A DNA stretch of 61,260 nucleotides. Origin: Streptomyces soli. GTDB lineage: Bacteria; Actinomycetota; Actinomycetes; Streptomycetales; Streptomycetaceae. The stretch lies in contig NZ_RJVR01000283.1 of the NCBI RefSeq assembly GCF_003999195.1, positions 1-61,260 of the forward strand, given 5' to 3'. Positions 1 through 9,708 of the stretch are shown here, one piece after another. The notes under the pieces were generated by a model that saw nothing but the letters and a program-made list of their open reading frames with translations, searched no databases and was not told the origin of the DNA. Each line of letters opens with the position of its first letter. Within the stretch, counting starts at the first letter, position 1. A program made the translations under genes and the position numbers.

Positions 1-3000
1 GCCGCAGCCGGCCCCGGCCCCGGCGCCCGCCCCCAAGGCGGCGCCCGTGGCCAAGGCCGTGCCGGCCGCGGAGGCCGCCGTGACGGCCGAGGGCGGTCCG
101 GAGTACGTCGTGCTACGCGGCCCGTCGGCCGCTGTGGCGAAGAACATGAACGCCTCGCTGGAGCTGCCGACGGCCACGTCCGTCCGTGCGATCCCGGTGA
201 AGCTGCTGTTCGACAACCGGATCGTCATCAACAACCACCTCAAGCGCGCCCGGGGTGGCAAGGTCTCCTTCACGCACATCATCGGCTACGCCATGGTGCA
301 GGCGCTGAAGATCATGCCGTCGATGAACTACTCCTTCGCGGAGCGCGACGGCAAGCCGACGCTGGTCAAGCCCGACCACGTCAACCTCGGTCTCGCCATC
401 GACCTGGTCAAGCCGAACGGCGACCGGCAGCTGGTCGTCGCGGCGATCAAGAAGGCCGAGACCATGAACTTCTTCGAGTTCTGGCAGGCCTACGAGGACA
501 TCGTCCGCCGCGCCCGCGTCGGCAAGCTGACGATGGACGACTTCTCCGGCGTCACCGCCTCGCTCACCAACCCCGGCGGCATCGGCACCGTGCACTCCGT
601 GCCGCGCCTGATGCCCGGGCAGGGCCTGATCCTCGGCGTCGGCTCGATGGACTACCCGGCGGAGTTCCAGGGCACCTCCCAGGACACCCTGAACAAGCTG
701 GGCATCTCCAAGGTGATGACCCTCACCTCCACCTACGATCACCGGGTCATCCAGGGCGCCGCGTCCGGCGAGTTCCTGCGGATCATGAACCAGCTGCTGC
801 TGGGTGAGAACGGCTTCTTCGACGACATCTTCGAGGCGCTGCGCATCCCGTACGAGCCGGTCCGCTGGCTCAAGGACATCGACGTCTCGCACGACGACGA
901 CGTCACCAAGGCCGCCCGCGTCTTCGAGTTGATCCACTCCTACCGGGTCCGCGGCCACGTCATGGCCGACACCGACCCGCTGGAGTACCGCCAGCGCAAG
1001 CACCCCGACCTCGACGTCATCGAGCACGGCCTCACCCTGTGGGACCTGGAGCGCGAGTTCGCGGTCGGCGGCTTCGCCGGCAGGACGATGATGAAGCTGC
1101 GCGACATCCTGGGCGTGCTGCGCGACTCGTACTGCCGCACCGTGGGTGTCGAGTTCATGCACATCCAGGACCCGAAGCAGCGCCGGTGGATCCAGGACCG
1201 CATCGAGCGCCAGCACTCCAAGCCGGAGCGCGACGAGCAGCTGCGGATCCTGCGCCGCCTCAACGCGGCGGAGGCCTTCGAGACCTTCCTGCAGACGAAG
1301 TACGTCGGCCAGAAGCGCTTCTCCCTCGAGGGCGGCGAGTCCGTCATCCCGTTGTTGGACGCCGTCATCGACGCGGCCGCCGAGTCGCGGCTCGACGAGG
1401 TCGTCATCGGCATGGCCCACCGCGGCCGCCTCAACGTGCTGGCGAACATCGTCGGCAAGTCGTACGCCCAGATCTTCCGCGAGTTCGAGGGCAACCTCGA
1501 CCCGAAGTCGATGCACGGCTCCGGCGACGTGAAGTACCACCTGGGCTCCGAGGGCACCTTCACGGGCCTGGACGGCGAGCAGATCAAGGTCTCGCTCACC
1601 GCCAACCCCTCGCACCTGGAGGCCGTGGACCCGGTCGTCGAAGGTGTCGCCCGCGCGAAGCAGGACATCATCGGCAAGGCCGGCACCGACTTCACCGTCA
1701 TGCCGATCCAGCTGCACGGCGACGCGGCCTTCGCGGGCCAGGGTGTCGTCGCGGAGACCCTCAACATGTCGCAGCTGCGCGGCTACCGCACCGGCGGCAC
1801 CGTGCACATCGTGATCAACAACCAGGTCGGCTTCACCGCCGCCCCGGCCGAGTCCCGCTCCTCGATGTACTGCACCGACGTGGCCCGCATGATCGAGGCG
1901 CCGATCTTCCACGTCAACGGCGACGACCCGGAGGCCGTGGTCCGCGTCGCGCGGCTCGCCTTCGAGTTCCGCCAGGCGTTCAACAAGGACGTCGTCATCG
2001 ACCTGGTCTGCTACCGCCGCCGTGGTCACAACGAGTCCGACAACCCGGCCTTCACCCAGCCGCTGATGTACGACCTGATCGACAAGAAGCGCTCGGTGCG
2101 CAAGCTCTACACCGAGTCCCTCATCGGTCGTGGCGACATCACCCTGGAAGAGGCCGAGCAGGCCCTCCAGGACTACCAGGGCCAGCTGGAGAAGGTCTTC
2201 ACCGAGGTTCGCGAGGCGACCGCCCCGGCAGCCCCGCAGATCGACACCTCCGAGCCCTCGGGCCCGGAGTTCCCGGTCGAGGTGGACACCGCGGTCTCCC
2301 AAGAGGTCGTCAAGCGGATCGCCGAGTCCCAGGTCAACATCCCCGACCGCGTCACCGTCCACCCGCGCCTGCTGCCCCAGCTGCAGCGCCGGGCGGCGAG
2401 CGTCGAGGACGGCACCATCGACTGGGGCATGGGCGAGACCCTCGCCATCGGCTCCCTCCTCCTGGAGGGCGTCCCGGTCCGCCTGGCGGGCCAGGACTCG
2501 CGCCGCGGCACCTTCGGCCAGCGCCACGCCGTCCTCATCGACCGCGAGACCGGCGAGGACTACACCCCGCTGCTCTACCTCGCCGAGGACCAGGCCCGCT
2601 ACAACATCTACGACTCGCTGCTCAGCGAGTACGCGGCCATGGGCTTCGAGTACGGCTACTCGCTGGCCCGCCCGGAAGCGCTGGTGATGTGGGAGGCCCA
2701 GTTCGGTGACTTCGTCAACGGCGCCCAGACCGTCGTCGACGAGTTCATCTCCTCCGCCGAGCAGAAGTGGGGCCAGACCTCCGGCGTCACCCTCCTGCTC
2801 CCGCACGGCTACGAGGGCCAGGGCCCGGACCACTCCTCGGCCCGCATCGAGCGCTTCCTGCAGCTGTGCGCGCAGAACAACATGACGGTCGCGGTCCCGA
2901 CCACCCCGTCGAACTACTTCCACCTGCTGCGCTGGCAGGTCCACAACCCGCACCACAAGCCGCTCATCGTCTTCACCCCGAAGTCGATGCTGCGTCTGAA

Positions 3001-3466
3001 GGCCGCGGCCTCGAAGACCGAGGAATTCACCTCCGGCTCCTTCCAGCCGGTCATCGGTGACTCCACGGTCGAGCCCGAGGCGGTCCGCAAGGTCGTCTTC
3101 TGCTCCGGCAAGGTCTACTACGACCTGATCGCGGAACGTACGAAGCGCGGCAACACCGACACCGCCATCATCCGCATCGAGCGGCTCTACCCGCTGCCCG
3201 GTCAGGAGATCCAGGCCGCCCTGGCCCCGTTCACCAAGGCCCAGAAGTACGTCTGGGCCCAGGACGAGCCCGCCAACCAGGGTGCCTGGCCGTTCATCGC
3301 CCTCAACCTGATCGACCACCTCGACCTGGTTCTGGGCGCCGCCCCCGACAACGCGGACCGGCTGCGTCGCGTCTCGCGTCCGTCGTCCTCCTCGCCGGCC
3401 GTCGGCTCGGCGAAGCGGCACCTGCAGCAGCAGGAGGAGCTGCTCACCGAGGTCTTCGAGATCTGA
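1..3466 (+). CDS. kgd: multifunctional 2-oxoglutarate dehydrogenase E1 / E2-like fusion (Kgd/OdhA), 5' end outside window
   Basis: This TCA-cycle enzyme carries out thiamine-dependent decarboxylation of 2-oxoglutarate and supplies the E1 step of the 2-oxoglutarate dehydrogenase complex in actinobacteria. The frame is open from base 2, so the start lies upstream. The first codons are a Pro/Ala-rich linker. Next comes a lipoyl-synthase-independent E2-type acyltransferase domain (about 110-850) with the DHRVIQG active-site motif near 750. The E1 domain follows, with [15 protein letters not shown] near 1420 and the transketolase-like pyrimidine-binding and C-terminal domains up to the stop. The 1140-plus residues seen fit the roughly 1250-residue actinobacterial E1/E2 fusion. 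A strong terminator follows at 3495-3533. Confidence 0.97.
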   Translation, partial: PQPAPAPAPAPKAAPVAKAVPAAEAAVTAEGGPEYVVLRGPSAAVAKNMNASLELPTATSVRAIPVKLLFDNRIVINNHLKRARGGKVSFTHIIGYAMVQALKIMPSMNYSFAERDGKPTLVKPDHVNLGLAIDLVKPNGDRQLVVAAIKKAETMNFFEFWQAYEDIVRRARVGKLTMDDFSGVTASLTNPGGIGTVHSVPRLMPGQGLILGVGSMDYPAEFQGTSQDTLNKLGISKVMTLTSTYDHRVIQGAASGEFLRIMNQLLLGENGFFDDIFEALRIPYEPVRWLKDIDVSHDDDVTKAARVFELIHSYRVRGHVMADTDPLEYRQRKHPDLDVIEHGLTLWDLEREFAVGGFAGRTMMKLRDILGVLRDSYCRTVGVEFMHIQDPKQRRWIQDRIERQHSKPERDEQLRILRRLNAAEAFETFLQTKYVGQKRFSLEGGESVIPLLDAVIDAAAESRLDEVVIGMAHRGRLNVLANIVGKSYAQIFREFEGNLDPKSMHGSGDVKYHLGSEGTFTGLDGEQIKVSLTANPSHLEAVDPVVEGVARAKQDIIGKAGTDFTVMPIQLHGDAAFAGQGVVAETLNMSQLRGYRTGGTVHIVINNQVGFTAAPAESRSSMYCTDVARMIEAPIFHVNGDDPEAVVRVARLAFEFRQAFNKDVVIDLVCYRRRGHNESDNPAFTQPLMYDLIDKKRSVRKLYTESLIGRGDITLEEAEQALQDYQGQLEKVFTEVREATAPAAPQIDTSEPSGPEFPVEVDTAVSQEVVKRIAESQVNIPDRVTVHPRLLPQLQRRAASVEDGTIDWGMGETLAIGSLLLEGVPVRLAGQDSRRGTFGQRHAVLIDRETGEDYTPLLYLAEDQARYNIYDSLLSEYAAMGFEYGYSLARPEALVMWEAQFGDFVNGAQTVVDEFISSAEQKWGQTSGVTLLLPHGYEGQGPDHSSARIERFLQLCAQNNMTVAVPTTPSNYFHLLRWQVHNPHHKPLIVFTPKSMLRLKAAASKTEEFTSGSFQPVIGDSTVEPEAVRKVVFCSGKVYYDLIAERTKRGNTDTAIIRIERLYPLPGQEIQAALAPFTKAQKYVWAQDEPANQGAWPFIALNLIDHLDLVLGAAPDNADRLRRVSRPSSSSPAVGSAKRHLQQQEELLTEVFEI

Positions 3467-3494
3467 GTGGTCTGCGTAGTCTGAGCAGTACGCG

Positions 3495-3533
3495 AAGGGG
3501 GGCCCCGCACTCACCGAGTGCGGGGCCCCCCTT
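3495..3533 (+). terminator. Rho-independent terminator of kgd
   Basis: Perfect 18-bp inverted repeat (3495-3512 with 3516-3533) around a 3-nt loop, 29 bases after the kgd stop. It is GC-rich, with a short T run in the descending arm. Confidence 0.9.
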
Positions 3534-3565
3534 CCATCCGGAACGTCCCCGAGCAGGAGCACCCC

Positions 3566-3748
3566 TTGTACTTCACCGACCGCGGCATCGAGGAGCTGGA
3601 GAGCCGTCGTGGCGAGGAGGAGGTCACCTTCGAGTGGCTGGCCGCCCGACTGCAGGAATTCGTGGACCTGAACCCCGAGTTCGAGATCCCGGTGGAGCGG
3701 CTGGCAACCTGGCTGGCCCGGCTCGACGACGAGGACGACGACGAGTAG
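3566..3748 (+). CDS. DUF6104 family small acidic protein
   Basis: This 60-residue protein starts MYFTDRGIEELESRRGEEEV and ends in an acidic tail of alternating Asp/Glu. It resembles the DUF6104 proteins found next to kgd in streptomycetes; their function is not known. I chose the TTG at 3566 because an AGGAG ribosome site lies 6 bases upstream (3555-3559). The earlier in-frame ATG at 3518 is inside the terminator hairpin and would add an unlikely leader. The predicted protein is helical and cytoplasmic. Confidence 0.75.
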   Translation: MYFTDRGIEELESRRGEEEVTFEWLAARLQEFVDLNPEFEIPVERLATWLARLDDEDDDE

Positions 3749-3752
3749 CCGC

Positions 3753-3806
3753 TTGACTTCCCCTGCACGCGATATATCGTGTCTCTCAGAGACGCGATAT
3801 GTTGCG
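3753..3806 (+). promoter_or_regulatory. promoter with repeated AT-rich operator, probably for the PadR regulator downstream
   Basis: A TTGACT hexamer (3753-3758) is followed by two copies of an 8-base CGCGATAT core, at 3768-3781 (as CGCGATATATCGTG) and 3793-3806 (as CGCGATATGTTGCG). The copies are 25 bases apart, about two helical turns. The first copy contains the palindrome CGATATATCG, and TCTCTGAGAGA-like dyad DNA lies between them. Such AT-rich dyads are unusual in this GC-rich DNA and resemble PadR-family operators. Autoregulation by the gene at 4691 is inference. Confidence 0.6.
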
Positions 3807-3834
3807 TTGTCGGCGCATCCCGTGGAGGGGCGAA

Positions 3835-4689
3835 ATGAGCGGCACGTCGGAATGGTCCGTCACCGAGCCGGACAAGCTGGTCTTCGAGGGCGGGGTCGAT
3901 ACCCTGCACGTCCGCATCGTCAACGGCGCGGTGAACGTGGTCGGTGTCGACGAGGGCCCCGCGCGACTGGAGGTCAGTGAGCTGGAGGGGCCGCCGCTGA
4001 TCGTGAGCCACGCGGGCGGCACGCTGACGGTGACGTACGAGGACCTGCCGTGGAAGGGCCTCTTCAAGTGGCTGGACCGCAAGGGATGGCGCCGGCATGC
4101 CGTGGTGTCGCTGGCGGTGCCGCAGCGGACGCATGTGTCGGTGGGGGTCGTCGGGGCGAGCGCGGTGATCTCCGGGATCGCCGAACGTACACAGGTTCGC
4201 GGGGTGAACGGGGACATCGCGCTGGTCGGGCTGACCGGGCCGGCGAGCGCGGAGACGGTGAACGGGGGCGTTGAGGCGCAGGCCGTGTCCGGGGACCTGA
4301 AGGTCAACACCGTGTCCGGCGACCTGACCGTGGTGGAGGGCAGCGGGGCGGCCGTCAAGGCGGACTCGGTGAGCGGCAACATGGTGCTGGACCTCGACCC
4401 GCGCGGTGCCGCCGACGTACGGCTGACGACGGTGTCCGGGGAGATCGCGATCCGGATCCCGGAGCCGGGGGACGCGGAGGTGGACGCCAACACCACCAGC
4501 GGAGCGGTGAGCTGCGCGTTCGACGAACTGCGGGTGACCGGGCAGTGGGGGGCGAAGCGGATCACCGGGCGGATCGGGTCGGGCGGGGCGCGGCTGAAGG
4601 CCACGACCGTGTCCGGGGCGATCGCGCTGCTGCGCCGGCCACCGATCGAAGACGCCGCCGATACGGACCCGTTCCGGAAGGACGCCTGA
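3835..4689 (+). CDS. DUF4097 family beta-strand repeat protein
   Basis: This 284-residue protein has no signal peptide. It is built of short beta-strand repeats rich in VSGD, VNG and VSGNM steps (for example TVSGDLTVVEGSG), typical of the DUF4097 (DUF4098-like) right-handed beta-helix fold. The biochemical role of the family is unknown. I chose the ATG at 3835, preceded by GGAGGGG, over an upstream in-frame ATG at 3799 that overlaps the operator. The stop is one base before the PadR gene at 4691, so the two are one transcription unit. DUF4097/PadR pairs recur in actinobacteria. Confidence 0.85.
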   Translation: MSGTSEWSVTEPDKLVFEGGVDTLHVRIVNGAVNVVGVDEGPARLEVSELEGPPLIVSHAGGTLTVTYEDLPWKGLFKWLDRKGWRRHAVVSLAVPQRTHVSVGVVGASAVISGIAERTQVRGVNGDIALVGLTGPASAETVNGGVEAQAVSGDLKVNTVSGDLTVVEGSGAAVKADSVSGNMVLDLDPRGAADVRLTTVSGEIAIRIPEPGDAEVDANTTSGAVSCAFDELRVTGQWGAKRITGRIGSGGARLKATTVSGAIALLRRPPIEDAADTDPFRKDA

Positions 4690-4690
4690 C

Positions 4691-5572
4691 ATGCCCCCCG
4701 TTTTCGCCCACGGCCGCCTGCGCCTGTACCTGCTGAAGCTGCTGGACGAGCGCCCGCGCCACGGCTACGAGGTCATCCGGCTCCTGGAGGAGCGCTTCCA
4801 GGGCCTGTACGCGCCCTCCGCCGGCACCGTCTACCCGCGGCTGGCCAAGCTGGAGCAGGAGGGCCTGGTCACCCACTCCACCGAGGGCGGCCGCAAGGTC
4901 TACGCGATCACCGACGCCGGCCGCGCCGAACTCGCCTCCCGCGCCGGTGAGATCGACGACCTGGAGAACGAGATCCGCGAGTCCGTCTCCCTCCTCGCCG
5001 CCGAGATCCGCGAGGACGTCCGCGGCGCCGCCGGCGACCTGCGCCGCGAGATCCGCGCCGCCGCCCAGCAGGCCCGTACGAAGCCCGGCCCGGCGCCCGA
5101 CCACCAGGAGTGGAAGGAACAGGCCCGCCGCGCCAAGGAGGAGGCCCGCAGCGCCCGGCGCCAGGCCAAGGAGGCGCAGGACTTCGCCCGCGACGAGGTG
5201 CAGCGGATCGCCCGCCGGGTGCAGGACGAGATGCAGGAGCACGTCCAGCGCGGCGACTGGCAGGGCGGCCTCAAGGAGGGACTGGCCGAACTCAGCCGAG
5301 AGCTGGGCCAGTTCGGCCGCTCGACGCCCTGGCCGGGGTACGCGAAGCCCGACCCCGCCGGCGCCGAAGCCCCCGACTGGGCATCGGAGGACGCCCCCGT
5401 GAGCGATGACCCGGCCCGCGACCTGGAGCGGCTGCTCGACCGCTTCCGCGACGACGTACGCGACGCAGCCCGCGACCACGGCGTCACCGCCGAGCAGTTG
5501 CGCGAGGCCCGCCGCCATCTGTCGACGGCAGCGGCGCACATCGGCGTCGTCCTGCGTACGCGCAAATCCTGA
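4691..5572 (+). CDS. PadR family transcriptional regulator with long helical C-terminus
   Basis: This 293-residue DNA-binding protein has an N-terminal PadR winged helix (about residues 1-85, with RHGYEVIRLLEERF and GTVYPRLAKLEQEGLV). It is followed by a long charged, probably coiled-coil region rich in Arg, Glu, Ala and Gln. A second helical segment near the C-terminus (DLERLLDRFRDDVRDAARD) could mediate dimerisation or ligand sensing. It sits one base after the DUF4097 gene, and the putative operator at 3768-3806 precedes both, suggesting negative autoregulation. Average PadR proteins are 110-180 residues, so the extension is notable. Confidence 0.92.
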   Translation: MPPVFAHGRLRLYLLKLLDERPRHGYEVIRLLEERFQGLYAPSAGTVYPRLAKLEQEGLVTHSTEGGRKVYAITDAGRAELASRAGEIDDLENEIRESVSLLAAEIREDVRGAAGDLRREIRAAAQQARTKPGPAPDHQEWKEQARRAKEEARSARRQAKEAQDFARDEVQRIARRVQDEMQEHVQRGDWQGGLKEGLAELSRELGQFGRSTPWPGYAKPDPAGAEAPDWASEDAPVSDDPARDLERLLDRFRDDVRDAARDHGVTAEQLREARRHLSTAAAHIGVVLRTRKS

Positions 5573-5585
5573 CGGATCCTTGACC

Positions 5586-5613
5586 GGGCGCCGGGGTCCG
5601 ACCCCCGGCGCCC
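5586..5613 (+). terminator. terminator after the DUF4097-padR operon
   Basis: Perfect 11-bp GC-rich inverted repeat (5586-5596 with 5603-5613) and a 6-base loop, 13 bases after the padR stop. There is no T tract, as is common in Streptomyces. Confidence 0.7.
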
Positions 5614-5637
5614 GGCGCCCGATGCGATGATCAGCCC

Positions 5638-5964
5638 GTGGACATCCTGAACGCACTGCTGGGCGCCTGCGCGCTGCTCAGCCTCGGCCTCGCGATCGTG
5701 GCGGCGACCACCGGCCGTATGCTGCCCTGGCTCGTCGGCCAGACCCCTCGCCCCCGACTGTGGGGCATCGGTCAGCTGCCGATGGGACTCTTTTTCCTCT
5801 TCCAGGCCGTCGCCCAGGTGGTCCACATCGCCCCCGGCACGCGAGCGACGGTGACGGGCATCGGGGTCGTAGCCATGGTGATCGGCTTCGGCTTCAGCTG
5901 GGCCGGTCAGCGCGCGAGCCGCCGCACGCGGGCCGCTCTGCGGGAGGAATCGGCGGCCCCGTGA
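5638..5964 (+). CDS. small integral membrane protein of unknown function
   Basis: 108 residues with three hydrophobic segments: about residues 5-25, 43-63 (with GLFFLFQAVAQVVHI) and 72-92 (ATVTGIGVVAMVIGFGFSWA). The C-terminal tail is Arg-rich and probably cytoplasmic. The GTG start at 5638 is the first available in the frame. No family is recognised. The gene stands alone between a terminator and a convergent oxidoreductase gene only 15 bases away. Confidence 0.7.
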   Translation: MDILNALLGACALLSLGLAIVAATTGRMLPWLVGQTPRPRLWGIGQLPMGLFFLFQAVAQVVHIAPGTRATVTGIGVVAMVIGFGFSWAGQRASRRTRAALREESAAP

Positions 5965-5979
5965 CAGGGTCCACGGAGT

Positions 5980-6942
5980 TCACACCGTCAGCACGATCTT
6001 CCCGAACAGCTCGCCGCCCGCCATCTTCTCGAAGCCCTCGCGGGCGCGATCGAGCGGGAAGACGGAGTCGATGACCGGCCGGACGCCGGTCGCCGCGCAG
6101 AAGCTGAGCAGGTCCTCGAGCTCGTCCTTCGTACCCATCGTGGAGCCGACGACCTTCAGCTCGAGGAAGAAGATCCGGTTCAGCTCGGCGGACTTCGGGC
6201 TCGGCCCGGACGTCGCGCCGGAGATGACCAGCGTGCCGCCCGGCCGCAGCGACTTGACCGAGTGGGACCAGGTGGCCGCGCCGACGGTCTCGATGACGGC
6301 GTCGACCCGGTGCGGCAGCCGCGCGCTTGCCTCGAAGGCGGCCTCCGCACCGAGTTCGACGGCCCGGGCGCGCTTCGCCTCGTCGCGGCTGGTCGCGAAG
6401 ACCCGGAGCCCGGCGGCCTTCCCCAGCACGATCGCGGCGCTCGCGACGCCGCCGCCGGCGCCCTGCACGAGGACCGAGTCCCCGGGCCGTACCCCGGCAT
6501 TGGTGAAGAGCATGCGATACGCGGTCAGCCAGGCCGTCGGCAGGCACGCGGCCTGCTCGAAGGACAGCTCCTTGGGCTTGCGCAGGACGTTCCAGCTCGG
6601 CACGGACACCTTCTCGGCGAAGGTCCCCTGGTAGCGCTCGGTGAGGATCGACCGGGGCTCGTCCAGCCCCACCCCGTAGCCGGACTGGCCGATGACGGAG
6701 TGCAGGACGACCTCGTTGCCGTCCTCGTCGATGCCGGCGGCGTCGCAGCCGAGGATCATCGGCAGGCTCTCCTCGCCCAGCCCGACCCCGCGCAGGGACC
6801 ACAGGTCGTGGTGGTTGAGCGAGGCCGCCTTGACGTTCACGGTCGTCCAGCCGGGCCGGGGTTCGGGTTCGGGCCGCTCCCCGAGCTCAAGGCCGTTCAG
6901 CGGCTGGTCACGGTCGATGCGGGCAGCGTAGGCAGCGAACAT
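5980..6942 (-). CDS. zinc-binding-dehydrogenase / quinone-oxidoreductase family protein (MDR)
   Basis: This 320-residue medium-chain dehydrogenase/reductase probably reduces a quinone or enal with NAD(P)H. The N-terminal GroES-like domain contains ASLNHHDLWSLRGVG and CDAAGIDEDG. The Rossmann domain has the nucleotide-binding VLVQGAGGGVASAAIVLGKA. The structural zinc cysteine cluster of alcohol dehydrogenases is absent, which favours the zinc-independent quinone oxidoreductase branch. The gene follows malic enzyme on the same strand, with a hairpin between them. Substrate unknown. Confidence 0.88.
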   Translation of the reverse strand: MFAAYAARIDRDQPLNGLELGERPEPEPRPGWTTVNVKAASLNHHDLWSLRGVGLGEESLPMILGCDAAGIDEDGNEVVLHSVIGQSGYGVGLDEPRSILTERYQGTFAEKVSVPSWNVLRKPKELSFEQAACLPTAWLTAYRMLFTNAGVRPGDSVLVQGAGGGVASAAIVLGKAAGLRVFATSRDEAKRARAVELGAEAAFEASARLPHRVDAVIETVGAATWSHSVKSLRPGGTLVISGATSGPSPKSAELNRIFFLELKVVGSTMGTKDELEDLLSFCAATGVRPVIDSVFPLDRAREGFEKMAGGELFGKIVLTV

Positions 6943-6960
6943 GACCTTGAACGTAGCCGC

Positions 6961-6992
6961 GCGGGGCGGCGCCCGTGAAGGCCCCGCCCCGC
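6961..6992 (-). terminator. probable terminator of malic enzyme
   Basis: A 9-bp perfect stem (6961-6969 with 6984-6992) with a 14-base loop, about 40 bases beyond the malic enzyme stop and just before the MDR gene. Confidence 0.5.
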
Positions 6993-7034
6993 GAAGCGAC
7001 GTACGTCACCCGGCCAGGCTCTTGTCGGACGTAC

Positions 7035-8237
7035 CTAGCGCCGCGCGACACCCTCGGCCCGGGCCGCGGCGGCGACCGCCGCCGTGACCGCCGGGGCGAC
7101 CCGCTCGTCGAAGGGGGAGGGGATGACCCGGTCCGCCGACAGTTCGCCGTCCACCACCGCGGCCAGCGCCTCCGCGGCCGCGATCTTCATGCCCTCCGTG
7201 ATCCGGGACGCCCGCACCTGGAGCGCGCCGGCGAAGATGCCGGGGAAGGCCAGCACATTGTTGATCTGGTTCGGGTAGTCGCTGCGTCCGGTTGCCACGA
7301 CGGCGGCGTACTTGTGCGCGACGTCGGGGTGGATCTCCGGCGTCGGGTTGGCCATCGCGAAGATGAACGCGCCCTTGGCCATCCGGGCCACCGCTTCCTC
7401 GGCCACGGTGCCGCCCGAGACGCCGATGAAGACGTCGGCGCCCTCCAGCGCGGCCTCGAGCGAGCCGGTCAGGCCGGCCCGGTTCGTATACGAAGCCAGC
7501 TCACGCTTCGCGGAGTTGAGGTCGCCGCGGCCCGCGTGGACGACTCCCTTGCGGTCGGTGACGGCGACGTCACCGATGCCGGCCTCGATGAGGATCTTGG
7601 CGATCGCGACACCGGCCGCTCCGGCCCCCGAGATCACCGCGCGCAGCTCGCCCAGCGCCCGCCCGGTCAGCCGCACGGAGTTCCGCAGGGCGGCCAGCGT
7701 CACGACGGCCGTCCCGTGCTGGTCGTCGTGGAAGACCGGGATGTCCAGGCGGTCGATCAGTTTGCGCTCGATCTCGAAGCAGCGTGGCGCCGAGATGTCC
7801 TCGAGATTCACTCCACCGAAGGACGGGGCGAGCCGCACCACGGTCTCCACGATCTCGTCCACGTCGGTCGTCGCCAGCGCGATCGGCACCGCGTCGACGC
7901 CGCCGAACTGCTTGAAGAGGATCGCCTTGCCCTCCATCACCGGAAGCGAGGCCTCGGGACCGATGTCGCCGAGTCCCAGCACCGCGGTGCCGTCGGTGAC
8001 GACCGCCACGACGTTCGACTTCCACGTGTACTCGTGGACCAGCTCCGGCTGCTCGGCGATGGCGCTGCACACCTTGGCCACACCGGGTGTGTAGGCGAGA
8101 GACAGATCGTCCGCGTCGCGCACGGGCACGGTGGAGGACACCTCCAACTTGCCGCCGCGATGAAGGGCGAACGCCGGATCGACGGGGCTCTCAGGACCGT
8201 CACTGTCAGTGCGAGGGTTGACAATCTCCGCTGCCAC
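7035..8237 (-). CDS. NAD(P)-dependent malic enzyme
   Basis: This 400-residue enzyme oxidatively decarboxylates malate to pyruvate, supplying pyruvate and NAD(P)H. The malic N-terminal domain has SLAYTPGVAKVCSAI and the conserved VAVVTDGTAVLGLGDIGPEA. Metal-binding EDISAPRCFEIE and VFHDDQHGTAVV follow. The NAD-binding domain has the glycine motif ISGAGAAGVAIAKILIEAG. Length fits the short bacterial form without a phosphotransacetylase extension. The GTG start at 8237 has AAAGGGG upstream. Cofactor preference (NAD or NADP) cannot be fixed from the motif alone. Confidence 0.94.
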   Translation of the reverse strand: MAAEIVNPRTDSDGPESPVDPAFALHRGGKLEVSSTVPVRDADDLSLAYTPGVAKVCSAIAEQPELVHEYTWKSNVVAVVTDGTAVLGLGDIGPEASLPVMEGKAILFKQFGGVDAVPIALATTDVDEIVETVVRLAPSFGGVNLEDISAPRCFEIERKLIDRLDIPVFHDDQHGTAVVTLAALRNSVRLTGRALGELRAVISGAGAAGVAIAKILIEAGIGDVAVTDRKGVVHAGRGDLNSAKRELASYTNRAGLTGSLEAALEGADVFIGVSGGTVAEEAVARMAKGAFIFAMANPTPEIHPDVAHKYAAVVATGRSDYPNQINNVLAFPGIFAGALQVRASRITEGMKIAAAEALAAVVDGELSADRVIPSPFDERVAPAVTAAVAAAARAEGVARR

Positions 8238-8736
8238 TTTTTTGACCCCTTTGTCTAAATTGTCTACGAGGGTACTACCCCCTACGACAGGGGATAGGTG
8301 GGCTCGGCAAGCACAGCCACAGGAATTCGAGTGGGTCCCGCGACGCGCGCTGCCAGGCGTGCCGCACGCACGCCCTGGGCCCCGGATGAGGGGTAAGGGT
8401 CTGTTCTACCGGAAGACCGTTTCCGCTGACGAGTCGTAATTGCGCGATGACGGCAGGAGCAGTTCGGGAGATAGCCGCTTAGAGCGACCAAGAGTCCGAA
8501 CAGCGGGATACGGCACGTGATACGCGTAACTTGTCAGCGCAGCCCCACCGCGGTCCGGCCCTGGTGTACCGGCCAGGTGGGAGTTCGGGGATCGCCCGTT
8601 ATCTGATTTTGACACAACCGGTCGCCTAAACGCCCATGTCCGGATGGCAAGATGCCTGAGATCACACGGTGTCGCGAACCCCGAACGCGTGTGTCAGCCA
8701 AAAGGGAGCTACCCCACTCCGCAGGAGGAACCAGCA
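8238..8736. other. divergent intergenic region between malic enzyme and the amino acid ABC operon
   Basis: About 500 bases with no coding signal. Near the malic enzyme end there is a tandem GTCTAAATT/GTCTAC repeat (about 8252-8266). A TTGACA hexamer at 8609-8614 could be a -35 element for the transporter, but no convincing -10 follows at 16-19 bases. The ribosome site GGAGGAA (8724-8730) belongs to the gene at 8737. Confidence 0.5.
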
Positions 8737-9681
8737 ATGACCGCCAGCACCACCCGTCGCTCGACCGCCACACCCCGCTTCGCCGCGGTCGGAGCCATCG
8801 CGGTCGCAGGTGCCCTGCTGCTCACCGGCTGCGGTGACCAGACCAACAAGGGCAGCTCGACTTCCAGCGCCTCCTCCTCGAATGCTCCGCTGTTCAGCAA
8901 GCTCCCCGCGACGTACCAGAAGTCCGGCGTGATCAAGGTCGGCACCGACGCCACCTACGCCCCCATGGAATACACCGAGGGCGGCAAGATCGTGGGTATC
9001 GACCCCGACATCGCCGCCGCGCTCGGCAAGCAGCTCGGCGTGAAGTTCGAGTTCGTCAGCGGCACCTTCGACGGCCTGATCACCTCGCTGAACACCGGCC
9101 GCCAGGACGTCGTCATGTCCGCGATGAGCGACACCAAGGCACGCCAGCAGGGCCTGGACGACAGCGGCAAGAAGATCGGCACGGGCGTCGACTTCGTCGA
9201 CTACTTCGAGTCCGGCGTCTCGCTGCTGGTCAAGAAGGGCAACCCGTCGGGCATCAACACCCTCGCCGACGTCTGCGGCCACACCGTCGCGGTCCAGCGC
9301 GGCACGATCTACGAGACCACCTTCAAGGACCAGGCCAAGAAGTGCGGCTCGAAGAAGCTCACGATCGAGTCGTTCGACACCGACGCCGAGGCGCAGACCC
9401 GGGTCAAGGCCGGCGGCGCGGTCGCTGACCTCAACGACTACCCGGTGGCCGCCTACCTCGCCAAGACCTCCGGCGGCGGCAAGGACTTCGACGTCGTCGG
9501 CGACCAGATCGGCGCAGGCCCCTTCGGTATCGCGACCAGCAAGAGCAACACCCAGCTGCGCGACGCCCTCAAGGACGCCGTTGACGCGATCATCGCCGAC
9601 GGCACCTACAAGACGGTTCTCGCGAAGTGGGACGTGGCCAACAGCGCCGTCACCAAGGCAGCCATCAACGGCGGCTCCTGA
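8737..9681 (+). CDS. polar amino acid ABC transporter substrate-binding lipoprotein
   Basis: This 314-residue extracytoplasmic receptor belongs to the PAAT (glutamate/glutamine) family. A lipoprotein signal peptide ends in LLLTGCG, with the lipobox Cys at about residue 31. A Ser/Thr-rich linker follows, then the SBP_bac_3 domain, recognisable from GVIKVGTDATYAPMEYTEGG and IVGIDPDIAAALGKQLGV. The ATG at 8737 has a near-perfect GGAGGAA 6 bases upstream; an upstream in-frame extension lacks signals. The permease and ATPase follow directly. The exact amino acid is not determined by sequence reading. Confidence 0.93.
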   Translation: MTASTTRRSTATPRFAAVGAIAVAGALLLTGCGDQTNKGSSTSSASSSNAPLFSKLPATYQKSGVIKVGTDATYAPMEYTEGGKIVGIDPDIAAALGKQLGVKFEFVSGTFDGLITSLNTGRQDVVMSAMSDTKARQQGLDDSGKKIGTGVDFVDYFESGVSLLVKKGNPSGINTLADVCGHTVAVQRGTIYETTFKDQAKKCGSKKLTIESFDTDAEAQTRVKAGGAVADLNDYPVAAYLAKTSGGGKDFDVVGDQIGAGPFGIATSKSNTQLRDALKDAVDAIIADGTYKTVLAKWDVANSAVTKAAINGGS

Positions 9682-9708
9682 TCCGCGTTCCGCAGAAGGG
9701 CAGTCACT

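Noticed and set aside
113..3562. 1149-codon open frame antisense to kgd
   Set aside because: Composition is that of a GC-rich antisense shadow (Val/Asp/Gly/Arg rich, no domain), and the sense frame is a clear conserved enzyme.
3518..3565. ATG start for the DUF6104 gene at 3518
   Set aside because: It lies inside the kgd terminator hairpin; the TTG at 3566 has a good ribosome site and matches family N-termini.
8609..8614. Firm promoter call for the amino acid ABC operon
   Set aside because: Perfect TTGACA but no acceptable -10 at normal spacing.
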